Origin: Saccoglossus kowalevskii
Taxonomy: Eukaryota > Hemichordata > Enteropneusta > Harrimaniidae
NCBI RefSeq assembly: GCF_000003605.2
Contig: NW_003156235.1
Coordinates: 454,600-480,397, forward strand
DNA: 25,798 nt
Direction: 5' to 3'
A model generated the notes under the pieces. The model had not been told where the DNA came from, ran no database searches, and saw only the letters and a program-made list of their open reading frames with translations. The stretch's first letter is position 1. The number at the start of each line of letters is the position of its first letter. A program made the position numbers and the translations under genes. Positions 10,253 through 20,500 of this stretch are shown here, one piece after another.

Positions 10253-10377
10253 AGGGCGGCAGTCGTCGCGCCGCGTCCTGTTTGATTAGGAACTCATAGC
10301 GACGTATATAACGTGTGTAAAATACATTGTTTATGTACATGAAATTCGAACACGCGCTGCGCGACGACCACCGCGCT
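10253..10377. mobile_element. Palindromic MITE copy 2 (GTCGTCGC family, short core subfamily)
   Basis: 125 bases with ends AGGGCGGCAGTCGTCGCGC and GCGCGACGACCACCGCGCT, flanked by TTAA at 10249-10252 and 10378-10381. The core CGCGTCCTGTTTGAT...ACTCATAGC is shared with copy 1. No coding capacity. Confidence 0.8.
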
Positions 10378-10384
10378 TTAAACG

Positions 10385-10545
10385 CAATTGAATTTGATCT
10401 TACCTTGTCACTGAAATCAATGTCAAGTGAAGTCGATGTACGCGATAGAAGGTAATAAGAATACCCACGGCAGGATTTTTTTTGTTAACTTCCTCCTTCA
10501 AGCTTTGTTCTCTTTTAAAAATAGTACGTACTTTCCCTTAGTCAC
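10385..10545. other. Short intergenic stretch
   Basis: Nothing recognised between the MITE and the retroelement fossil. Confidence 0.4.
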
Positions 10546-10850
10546 GTGGAACTTGTTTACGATGCATTGAAAATGGCATTGTTATCACTTCGATTCGTAG
10601 CTTGGCATACTAGATTTCAAAACACTCCAACACGACGTATGGATTCCTCTCCAGTGCAGAGACTATTAACAATAGCGGGTAAATATCTCAAACCAGGGCC
10701 CTGCTCAAACCAACAACAGTTGCGAGTATAGCCAGGCAGTTAAAGAAGAACAAAGCCAGACAGGCCTACTACTATAACAATGGGGCAAAAGTTCGCTACA
10801 TACTACACAAAGGAAACTTTGTCAAAACTCAGACTACTATTTTTTTAAGT
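10546..10850 (+). mobile_element. Fossil of a Ty3/gypsy-type LTR retrotransposon (integrase C-terminal region)
   Basis: Translated plus-strand pieces resemble the region after the catalytic core of gypsy-type integrases, with words such as NTPT, DSSPVQRL and QAYYYNNGAK. The fragment is broken, with several interruptions, and no reverse transcriptase, gag or LTR was seen next to it. It is old and non-functional. Limits are approximate. Confidence 0.6.
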
Positions 10851-10857
10851 AGTCTGA
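10829..10857. repeat. Perfect 10-bp hairpin
   Basis: TCAGACTACT (10829-10838) and AGTAGTCTGA (10848-10857) face each other across a nine-base AT loop. Confidence 0.7.
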
Positions 10858-11412
10858 GGCTACATTAATGGCAACGGCTAACACAATCTGGAAGAAGGCT
10901 TAATTAAACTTAATTTAATTAAATAAAGCTAGTTAACAGCAGAGGATGGGCAAAGACACATACGAATTACACGCAGTATCTCACAGTTACAGAAAATGCT
11001 GCCTAAGTTCACATAACACACGACAATACACTTAGCAACGAAAGACAATCGCAATATTTTAATTTTTTATTGGTTCATACCGCCAGGATACCAAAAACGA
11101 TTAAAATTGGACCACCAGATGATTTATCGAGATACAAGAATCCAAAATGTCAAGAACAATGGTATAAACTGGCATGTTTATAAACTGTCAAAGGTGTCGA
11201 CAAAAAAAATCTGTGTGATATCAAATGGGATCCAATCCCATTCACGTTTGACATACAATTCTCAGTATCTCGAATACAACGGGTCCGTTCGATTCGACAT
11301 TAACCACGCGACTTTCGAACTTCCGGGGTCGACACGTTTTGCGTTTCACAGTACAAACCACACGTTTGCACGATGTTAAGAAAATGCAATGAACCATCTG
11401 TTTAGCCATCAT
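10858..11412. other. Intergenic stretch up to the assembly gap
   Basis: A 90-codon plus-strand frame at 11107-11379 has no recognisable family, no domain pattern and no matching splice neighbours, so I leave it unannotated. It ends just before the gap, so an exon cannot be fully excluded. Confidence 0.35.
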
Positions 11413-11612
11413 NNNNNNNNNNNNNNNNNNNNNNNNNNNNNNNNNNNNNNNNNNNNNNNNNNNNNNNNNNNNNNNNNNNNNNNNNNNNNNNNNNNNNNNN
11501 NNNNNNNNNNNNNNNNNNNNNNNNNNNNNNNNNNNNNNNNNNNNNNNNNNNNNNNNNNNNNNNNNNNNNNNNNNNNNNNNNNNNNNNNNNNNNNNNNNNN
11601 NNNNNNNNNNNN
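11413..11612. other. Assembly gap (200 N)
   Basis: Exactly 200 unknown bases, which looks like a fixed-size scaffold gap rather than a measured one. The true distance may differ. Confidence 0.98.
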
Positions 11613-12158
11613 TTTTTTATTCAGCATTCTATCTTTCCCGTGTTAGTTCATCTATGGGATCAAGATCCTTCCCATTTATTTTTCTGTCCACTTATAATCC
11701 GTTAACTTATTATGCGACTGTCATTATGTTATAATACTATGGCAAATCTATTTTTATTTCACGTTTTTAACGGCTAAACCAAGTGGAACTCTATCTATTA
11801 AGTTATAATAAGATTAACAGTTGCACTTGCTCAAATATTTCAACATATTTTGGACAACCTCTAACACTTTTACAGCTGATAAAACAAACTCAGAAGAACG
11901 TAGATCAGTTCTTTGATTGTGTTATGCAAATGTATACTATGTGGACATTTTCCCCGTGATGCAATGCGCGAAACAGAAAAAACGTTCCAAAGACGCGCGC
12001 GTTTTGTATTCGAGGTGGTGAGAATTGCACTTCCAATTATCCAAATTCTGGCACTGTATGCATGTGTTAATATAGATGAATAGTGTAACTGTATACTGCC
12101 ATCTATAGGCAATACTTGTATTATGGAGGCTGTTTTGAAACAGTTAAATCTTGCAATA
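11613..12158. other. Intergenic stretch, no feature recognised
   Basis: No exon, RNA gene or repeat end recognised. CCTATAGATGGCAG on the minus strand near 12095-12110 is a poor CTCF-like match. Confidence 0.4.
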
Positions 12159-12162
12159 TTAA

Positions 12163-12295
12163 AGCAGGGGAGTAGTCACTTGCGCACGCGCCAAACTGCC
12201 ATAGCGTGTCACTGTTTACAAACAAGCGTCTACCCATGAGCCTTTGCGATGTTATCGTCGCTTGGGACGCATGCGCAGGTGACGACCCTTCCGAT
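12163..12295. mobile_element. Palindromic MITE copy 3 (GTCGTCAC family, long core subfamily)
   Basis: 133 bases between TTAA at 12159-12162 and 12296-12299. The ends AGCAGGGGAGTAGTCACTTG and CAGGTGACGACCCTTCCGAT are inverted copies with drift. The core shares about 50 bases with copy 4, including CCATAGCGTGTCA and AGCGTCTACCCATGAGCC. Confidence 0.82.
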
Positions 12296-12299
12296 TTAA

Positions 12300-12644
12300 A
12301 ATCATGGCCATATGTAAACCATGCCATCCCAATGCATTTAATAAGTGATTTTACGTTCACTTTATGATCTCATTTATTACAAGAAAGCTGCAAACCAAAT
12401 ATCTACTGTAAAAATCAAATGGTTTCTATAATTAAATTTCAAAATGCCGATTTTTCAAATGGGAATTATGGAATTGAGGTGCACTTACATCATTACATAT
12501 GTATAGCACTATTATTAAGCATGGAAATCCCCCCTCAAATATATTCATGTTTGTAGAATCCCATGCAATATTTCAAGGATCAAATTCATGGATAATGCAG
12601 CATCTCGTAGTGTATACAAAAATAGCTGACTGCCCTGCAGGTAC
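12300..12644. other. Intergenic stretch, no feature recognised
   Basis: AT-rich sequence between the MITE and the LINE 3' end; nothing identified. Confidence 0.4.
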
Positions 12645-14192
12645 ATAACATAATAAAGATAATTTATTGCATCCTTAGAAATACAGTGTTTCCATCAGTT
12701 TATAGCAACAAAAGTAAGATATTAAAAAACAAAATAACAAAATAACTATAGCAAATAATAAATGATAGATTTTAGTGTTTTTGTTAAGTATCTTTCTCGT
12801 TTCTCATTAAGAACGAGCTGTGTATAAATTCTCCAACAAGTTTGATTACATTTGTGTTAGAATTTTTCATTAAGTATGTAAATTTCTGTTGGTCAGTTTT
12901 TGTTTCATCAGGAAACTGTATATTTGAGAATATATCCATTCGCAGTGTGTGATATTTTGGGCATTTGATGAGGAGATGCATTTCATCTTCTATGTCTGCT
13001 AAAGTACATTGTTTACAAATCCTGTTTTCCAAAGAAATTTTAGGTTGGGTATGTCTACCCTTTTCTATTGCTAGGCTGTGATTACTTGTTCGGAATCTAG
13101 AGACAGAAATTCTATGTTTTAGATTCAGTATAATTAAGTAACTTTCAAAGTTGTAGTTTGTTTTGAATTGAGTATATGTTCTCAACTTAGGTTTATCCAT
13201 AATTGTCTCCTTCCAGAATTCAATATATTTTTGTTTAATATTGTTTCCTATTCTCTTTATATTTTGTTTTGTTGCATTCAATTTGTCATTGATATTCTTT
13301 ATATCTAATGTGTTATCTTCCTTATTTAACTCTTTGTAAATTGACATAATCCATGGGAGTTTGCAGTTTATCTGTTCATGGTATGCCTGTTTTGTTAAAT
13401 TACATTCTGGAAGTTCTTTGATCCGTGCCAAATACTTTATAAGATTTATTTTGATGTCTACTAGTAATGGTAGTTCACCTATTTCTGCTCTACAAGCTAG
13501 ATTTGATGAAAATTTATTCAATCCAAGCATTCTTTTACTAAATTTCAGATGGGTTTTCTCGATTGGTGTAATGTCCCATTTATTATTTTCTTGAATTTCG
13601 AAGCCCCATACATCTGATCCATATAATAGTATTGGTCTTATACATGTTTTGAATAGGTGTAACATTGTTTTGCAGTCAGTTTCTTTTGGCACAGAAGTCA
13701 TCATTGCATATAAAGCTCTTGTGGCTTTGTCTGCCAAATTATTTCTTGTGTCGCTGAATTTACCATTCGACTGTAATGATACCCCAAGGTAGTTGTATGA
13801 AAATACACAACTAATATTTTGACCTTGATATGTAAATTTTTCAGTATTTCTCAAGTATCCTCTTTTAAATATTACAATTTTACTTTTTGACATATTCACT
13901 TGGAGTTTCCAATTTTGGCAATATTTCTCCAAATTATTGATTGATCTCTGTAGACCTTTATTTGTTTCTGATATTAAAACTAGATCATCTGCATAAAACA
14001 GTGAGCTAATTTTGATGTTATTAAGTTGAACTTGATCTTTGTCATTGTTTTGTATTGGACTATTTAAGTCATTGACGTATAGATTGAAAAGCATTGGACT
14101 CATAACACATCCCTGTCTTACACCTGTGATAGTTTCAAATATCGGAGATATCTTATCACCAAAACGAATGCATGCCTTTGTATTCTGAATGT
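12645..14192 (-). mobile_element. 5'-truncated non-LTR retrotransposon (LINE), 3' half
   Basis: The element runs on the minus strand. Recognisable RT sequence begins at about 14192 (NTKACIRFGDK) and the coding part stops at 12784. About 130 bases of 3' UTR follow, ending in TGCAATAAATTATC and an AT-rich tail near 12645-12660. Upstream of 14192 the RT match stops at once, the usual sign of incomplete target-primed reverse transcription. No clear target-site duplication could be seen. It lies between the two host genes and in the same orientation. Confidence 0.85.
12784..14192 (-). CDS. LINE ORF2 fragment: reverse transcriptase and C-terminal zinc knuckle
   Basis: The frame is open for about 469 codons with no stop; the first Met in frame is at 14103. 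Counting from that Met, RT palm motifs are visible: GVRQGCVMSP just before and across it, FYADD with the catalytic aspartates at 39-40, and NMSKSK at about 70-75. YLGVSL follows at 105-110, then the thumb and a long connecting region. A CX2CX9HX4C knuckle (C363, C366, H376, C381) leads into CPKY. The endonuclease and first RT motifs are missing through 5' truncation. The layout fits CR1/L2/Jockey-group LINEs; I cannot fix the clade. The open frame suggests a fairly recent insertion. Confidence 0.85.
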
Positions 14193-15743
14193 TTGTACAT
14201 GCATGAAAACATACACAAACAGCACAGATGCAATATGGATAAGAACATGCAATTTTAAATGAGCTTTATACTTTACGCTGTCCAATACAATTGAATACAA
14301 ATTATTCTGAACTAAACATGCAGCACACAATTAATTATTCATTCAATGAAATAATTACATTTTTCAATACACTGATTGTTTTGTTACAATTACAGTCGCT
14401 ACACATGCATAAAAGTGGTTTTCGTATTTTATCCATTGAACAAAATCAACATAATAAATCATGATACAACTTGGTCATAATTATGCAGCATTGAAAAATA
14501 TTAATACAAAATGCATGTTTTCATCCATATTACTTTTTTAAGATGAATATAATACAAGCCAGCACACAAAACAGATGTTGTAACAAGTTTATTGTAACAT
14601 ATCTATTACTATACATCTACCCAAAGTAATGTACATGTGTAGCTTTAAAGCATAAACAACTGTAACGCAGTACCTCACCATGTGAGGGCGCTATTACTAA
14701 CCACAAGAGGGCGCTATCACAGACTAGCCTCTGCAATTTTATGAAAGGAAGACAATGTGAAAATCATTTAAGAGCTCAGCAAATGAATAAAACGAAAGTA
14801 TCAGTGTTTTGTTTATTTACAGAGAGTACAACAAAACATTCATGCATTTGAACACCATATACAATGTACATTTATGAGGGAAAAATTTTAATGCGTTTAT
14901 TACATTACCAACCATGCTGCACTAATAGAAGCGCTCGGAAATCAATATTATTTAGGTTCAGAGAAATATTTAAAAAGAATGTTTTATTTCTCATATGTGT
15001 GGGGATGTCCTGGGGATGCGGTCATTCTTATTTCAATAAGTCTGGTGGTCAACTATTTTTCTAACAGAGATTTTGGCTAATTAGAGAATCAGTCTGGAAA
15101 TGAGGTAGAATGAAACCTGTACCAGTACTAGTGAACCAAACACAATATTAGTGAGAATGACCCAATTGTTATGGTACTGTGTATTTGTTGTATGTATAAA
15201 CAATTTCTTTTCACACAGGTTGTATATCTTGCAAAAGACCCATGTCAAACAAAACACAACAAGACTGTTGCAGGTTTTGTAATTACTCTGTTAAGAAACT
15301 GTATAGAAATGTTAAAAGAAACTGCAAAAATATTTTTTAGGTCCATATTGATTAAAACCAATCCAAATCCAATACTAGCATTGGGTTTCAACGAATAACT
15401 CAGATTCACCAGATTGAATAGGTTGTGTTGGAACAAACCAGAGGTAGGCATGAATGGCTTAACAAGCAAAGGTCTGAAAGTTGCATTCCCACAATGCAAA
15501 TTTGTGAAACATCACTCCCATAACAAGCTAGAGATATAAAGTTTGTGAAATTGGTATTATATTTGCTAATAAAATATGATGTATTAAAGTTAAATATCCT
15601 GCACTCACCATTTATCTTATTTTTAAAGCACTTGAAGGGGGGGGGGTGCTTATCCCTTGAACAAACATACCTAAAATTACTGGCTTCAAGGAAAAACCAA
15701 GCCCCCTTAACTCAGTGTCTACTGTTTAGAAATCTCGGTCAAT
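14193..15743. other. Intergenic stretch with GAGGGCGCTAT pair and no gene
   Basis: No exon was recognised. GAGGGCGCTAT occurs twice (14684-14694 and 14707-14717). The remaining frames are short and AT-driven. Confidence 0.4.
14701..14714 (+). promoter_or_regulatory. CTCF-like motif
   Basis: CCACAAGAGGGCGC matches the CTCF core consensus CCASYAGRKGGCRS at 13 of 14 positions. It lies downstream of the nucleoredoxin 3' end, points right, and faces the stronger minus-strand match at 22655-22668. Binding is not shown by sequence alone. Confidence 0.35.
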
Positions 15744-15757
15744 TTAAGGTAGCGAGA
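15744..15757 (+). repeat. Solitary end of the GGTAGCG element family
   Basis: TTAA followed by GGTAGCGAGA repeats the end of the 772-bp element at 1910-2681, then the sequence diverges. No partner end was found nearby, so this is a fragment or a chance 14-base match. Confidence 0.35.
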
Positions 15758-17340
15758 AGGTTTTGTGACGTTGTTAAATAAAACATTCTCTGTCTGTTGT
15801 CTCGTTCAGAACAGTAATTTAGGTTATATATATCAAAAGACTAAGTATAGAGGTGCAAGTTCGCACAAACTGGACAGACAACTTAAATTAACATTCTGCA
15901 GTTAATTTCTCATACTCATCGACAATCTAAACATTTGATATAGATGAGGGAATGGTACCTGACAGTAGGAATGCAACTTAACTGCACCATAGTAATCGAT
16001 CATTACACAAACAATATATTTTCACATGTTGTACAGGTCACATTGACCTATATCACACATGGTGCGATGGCAGACAGTTAAAAAGATGATAATCATATCA
16101 AAATGAATTCAAACTATCACCCCCCCCCTCCCCTCCCCACACACACGAAAAATCCATACTGGTATTCCAGACAAACCATAATTACTTTTTTTAAGAAATG
16201 CACATTTCTTATTTTTATCACTGTGCGATAACAACAAATGAGGTGCTTGTGTGGGCGCTTGACACACCATTGGCACTAAATGGCTTGTACGCAGATAATA
16301 ATAATAATAATAATATATACAACTTGCTTTTGATTAAAATACGCTACATATCAAAATTCAATTTTTTGAGAACGGCAAAGTACATTTTTTTTTGGTCTTC
16401 AAATTATTTTTGATAAAAAGGACACACAGTAAATACTTCACAAAGTATATTTTCAATCACCATGGAGATAAACATTTTTCAACACAGCAGTAACACCATC
16501 GATAAACGTTCATGTACGTTCCGCTAAATATTTCAAAGCAAAACATAATCTGCATAATTAATATCATGAACACTAATTTTAGATTTTGCTCACAAAAACC
16601 TAAATTACATTTCGGCTACATGAATCTGTTTTTAGATACAACATGCACCCATTTTTTAAAAATGCTTTCAGAATCATATTTATTATTAAATCTGGGTTTG
16701 TATTTCACGTATCCATACTGAAATTCATAGGAACATAATTCAGCTAGCCATATTTATATTGCATAAATATAAAATGTAAAATGATGACATGATCCTCTGA
16801 CAGTGTCAACGTCAATAAATACATAGAAAAAATTACAAAACGAATTCCCCTACTCAAGCCTATTGAAATTTAACTCAGCATTAAAAAAACCCACTTCACC
16901 TTGGTTTCAGAAATGTTAGGAAGTTAGATAAAAAATCTACACTTATTAAAATATAATGGGACCATCTATCCCATGTGAAACAGTCTTGAAGGGGGAAAAG
17001 GAGGGGATAGTAAAACAGCCATTCGTATTTAAAGCTCATGAAAACCTGACGTATATCTTTGTTTTTTACATTTATTTTTTTAAGTATTTAAATTGATCAA
17101 AATGATATCCTGCATGATATGTGAGGCTATTCAGACCAATACAAAAACAGAACGCTGAATTTTGACTTCAATGTGACCTTTAACCTATCAGTGTCGTATT
17201 TGTGGGGAGAATTTTGTTTACGCCTAACACCGAATAGAACAGAATTCTGCAAATATTTCTGATCGTTCTGCAAATAAAACAAACAAAAAAACTATTCAGC
17301 AATAGAGAGAGTTTTCATTTGAATGTTGACGTTCATTAAC
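15758..17340. other. Region downstream of nucleoredoxin, including its 3' UTR
   Basis: No other exon was seen. Simple-sequence runs include C-rich tracts at about 16121-16138 and (ATA)n at about 16295-16315. The nucleoredoxin 3' UTR must begin at 17340 and run leftward. Confidence 0.45.
17071..17076 (-). terminator. Candidate polyadenylation signal of nucleoredoxin
   Basis: TTTATT on the plus strand gives AATAAA on the minus strand. It is the first such hexamer after the stop codon, about 265 bases downstream. AT-rich sequence makes chance matches common. Confidence 0.3.
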
Positions 17341-17529
17341 TCATCCACGTAAGGGTGTTCCTTCCAGCACTCCCGCTATGTAATCTTGAACAAATTTATA
17401 AACTGTTTCTGGCGTGATGTCCTCTGCTTCGTAGATGTAAATGAACTGTTCCGGGATATCTAGGATGGTGAGCAGTGGTACTTTGTCGTCCATTGAACAG
17501 AAATCTCTCACAGAATCCACAATTTCATC
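17341..17529 (-). CDS. NXN: NXN exon G (last exon, stop codon)
   Basis: Sixty-two codons plus TGA (17341-17343), acceptor AAACAG|GAT. It encodes VPLLTILDIPEQFIYIYEAE then DITPETVYKFVQDYIAG. This matches APLLTILDMSARAKYVMDVE and the EITPAIVEAFVNDFL stretch. It ends in PLRG about where the vertebrate protein ends. Confidence 0.95.
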   Translation of the reverse strand, partial: DEIVDSVRDFCSMDDKVPLLTILDIPEQFIYIYEAEDITPETVYKFVQDYIAGVLEGTPLRG

Positions 17530-20500
17530 CTGTTTATAAACAAATACATAACTGTTTAAATAGAATGCTATAAATGGCAGACTTTAAAGCGGGGGAGTCG
17601 TCACCTGCACATGCTTCAGGTGGCCATAGCGTGTCATTGTTTACCAACAAGCGTCTACCCATGAGCCTTTGCGTTTTTAGCGTGTGTTGTTATCGCCGCT
17701 TGGGACTCAATTCCTGCGTGTGCACAGATGACGACCCTCTCGCTTTCGCTTTAAGTTATAGTTCTCTTAGCAGTAAGTTGATATTTTTTGAAACAAATTT
17801 TGATGTATCTATTTTTACAACCTACATACTTATCCTATGTTTATGTGCCTGACAACTGACTATGCTGCCTTTGAAGCAGCTGGAAAAGTTTTGCTAAACA
17901 TATGAATAAAAAAAAAAAGATGACTTACGTCACCGCCAATGAAAAACTGCAATGGAGGCTCATCTTCCAATGCCTTGTACTTCTTGAGTATTTCCTCAGC
18001 TACTGGCTGTACAATGTCAGTGGCTGCAAGTATGTCTTGTTCTTCACCCTCTGGAAAGGTTCAAAAGATAATACATTCAGTGTACAATCTAAGAGGCCAT
18101 TTAACTTAAGGGGGATTTTTAATATGGCTTTTTACAATGGCAAATGATGCAAGTGATGTCACCATTATTTGTTTTTCACAAGCAGAAGTTGTACATGTAT
18201 AAGAAAAAAATTTCAGCATAGAAATGCTCATTAATCCTCATAGAGCAAAATCAACTTTGACCATTGACAAAATAGTTTCACTTGTCTGTTTTTTTTGACT
18301 ACAGAAAATGTTTACAAAAATTTAAACATTTGTGAAGCAATGTCACATTACTGTTCAACAGTAATTACGGTTCAACATTGAGACTGAAATCAGAGAAAAT
18401 ATTTATTTTGAGCGGGAAAATTATTTGACACTCAAATGATTTAAGTGATAACAAACGACAAACCTACCAGTGAATAAAATAAGACATGCATCCTCATTTA
18501 GAATACCAGCAGCATATCCTGTCAGATTGTTCACTGCTTTTGGGCGCCACGGAAAATCCTGCAAAATGAAAAATTAGTTTAAAAAGTTTAAACATTGTCA
18601 AAAATAAATATTTTCGAAAAGGAGGTGAATGATTGTACAATGCCCATATGAATAGAACTCTGATTATGACCTCTGCATAAAAGCGTCATCTTCTGTGACA
18701 GGAATAACACTTTTTTGCAGTAATATTCAATATATTTTAAATTCAAAATATTGCTCACTTTGAATATTCAATTTTAATCTAATAAATCTTTAATTTCATA
18801 AGACGATTTCATAAATTTACTGGATTGCTCTGTTCTTACACATCTTTTTTTCAGTGTACACCGATTTTTAGTAAATCTTTGTCTGTAATGGGGTTTAAAC
18901 ACAAAACTATCTATTTTCAAGTGATTTATTTATTCCACCCTATTTCATGCCAAATAAGTCACTACCAAAGGCAATATTTCATATTTGATTCTGAGGTATT
19001 AAATTTTTTTTTTTTCAAATACACTATTATAATATTATTCATTCCAAAGAAAGACTGCAATGCGCCGATAGAACAAATCAATATAGAACAACCCATGCAA
19101 TCAAATAGCACAAAACAAGATAAAAGAAATTCAACAAGACGTTTCGGGTCAGAACTCTTCAACAGCAGTGTCACAAATGACAGTGAGAGAACAAAGAAAA
19201 GGGTAGACCAATCAAACCAAAAGGAAGGGTCTGAAATCAATATTCATTCCAGCTGGTGATAGTCAGTTCAACCGGGAAATAATAGACTGTGCGAGTAATG
19301 CATTGTTCACTGTCTCAGCCATTCATAAGGAGAACTATTTTATTCATAGTTCAGTATTGATAACATGCAAGAATTGAAAAAAAATGATGTGAAGTAAAAA
19401 TCAGCAAATTTGATAAATCGTCATGGAAATGTTTCCAAAAAAAAAAAGTAGGTCTAAAGGTGAAAAAGGTGTATCTGCACTTACAGAGAATTGTAAGTGT
19501 GAGAAACACATGGACGTGATCAGCATTTGTAAAATTGTCAAAACGATCTAAATTACGTGCAAGAAAACAAAGCAGAATAAACATTAGATGATTTGATTTA
19601 TTATACAAATATCAATAGAGTAAAGGTGAGGTGTTAAACAAATTTGATATTCTTCAAACTGGTATTTTTTATAAATTAAATTTGACTTGTTTATACATTA
19701 AATACCCCCCCCCCCCCCAATACAGGCTACACCTTGTCAATGTGGTATTTCTAGTGTTTTTGGGTAGCACTGGAAATGTTCACTTTGATCGATTTAGAAT
19801 ATTCAAATACAGAGCTTATGACTATTTACAACTAACTGGCAATAATACCAATAAGACATTACTCCACACACAAACAAAGCAAACATGAAAATAAAAATAT
19901 TATTTTTACTGTTAATTCTTTGTATTTACAAAACAGATGCACCGTGACAGTGACAAAAACAGATGTGCTGATGACATTATGTATTAAATTTGTTCTGCAA
20001 AGATTGTTTCCTCATAAGAAGCTTTCCTGAAAAATTGTCAAAATTTCCATTTTTGGCAATCATAATTTGCATTATGTGCCTGGTTTCCCACTTCTGATCA
20101 GTTGATCATACAAACCAGCAATAACCAACAATATTGCTAACAGTTGTGTAATCTTGATCCAGTTAGAAATAGTTAAACAAATTTATTTAGTTCCAGGGCA
20201 GAATAATAGGTTTTCTGGTGCCAGATATAAGACCTTTCTTCAGCCAATCAGGTGGCCAAATTCATATCTTTGAACATTTATAATTACCTTTCCGTCAGGA
20301 TCTGATGACGCAGAACTCCTTCCATCTTTGGTGATGACCTCACCATTGGTATCCATGACAACCAATGATGGAATACCTGAACATCAAGATATAACACATT
20401 TTTTATTTTATCTTATATGCAAGACACCAAACTACTGAAATTATTGGATTAGTGCAAAAATTGATCATCAGATGCATTTTGTTAAATCAGTGAATGCAAT

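Noticed and set aside
11107-11379. 90-codon plus-strand frame before the assembly gap
   Set aside because: No family resemblance and no splice partner; kept only as unexplained sequence.
11389-11646. Frames running through the N gap
   Set aside because: They consist almost wholly of unknown bases.
13361-13594. 77-codon plus-strand frame inside the LINE
   Set aside because: Shadow of the minus-strand LINE frame.
14118-14330. 70-codon minus-strand frame upstream of the LINE start
   Set aside because: Different frame from the RT and mostly outside the element; the RT-like sequence ends at about 14192.
18825-19259. 144-codon plus-strand frame in an NXN intron
   Set aside because: Low-complexity composition with a long F-run, no recognised domain, antisense to the gene and no matching splice neighbours.
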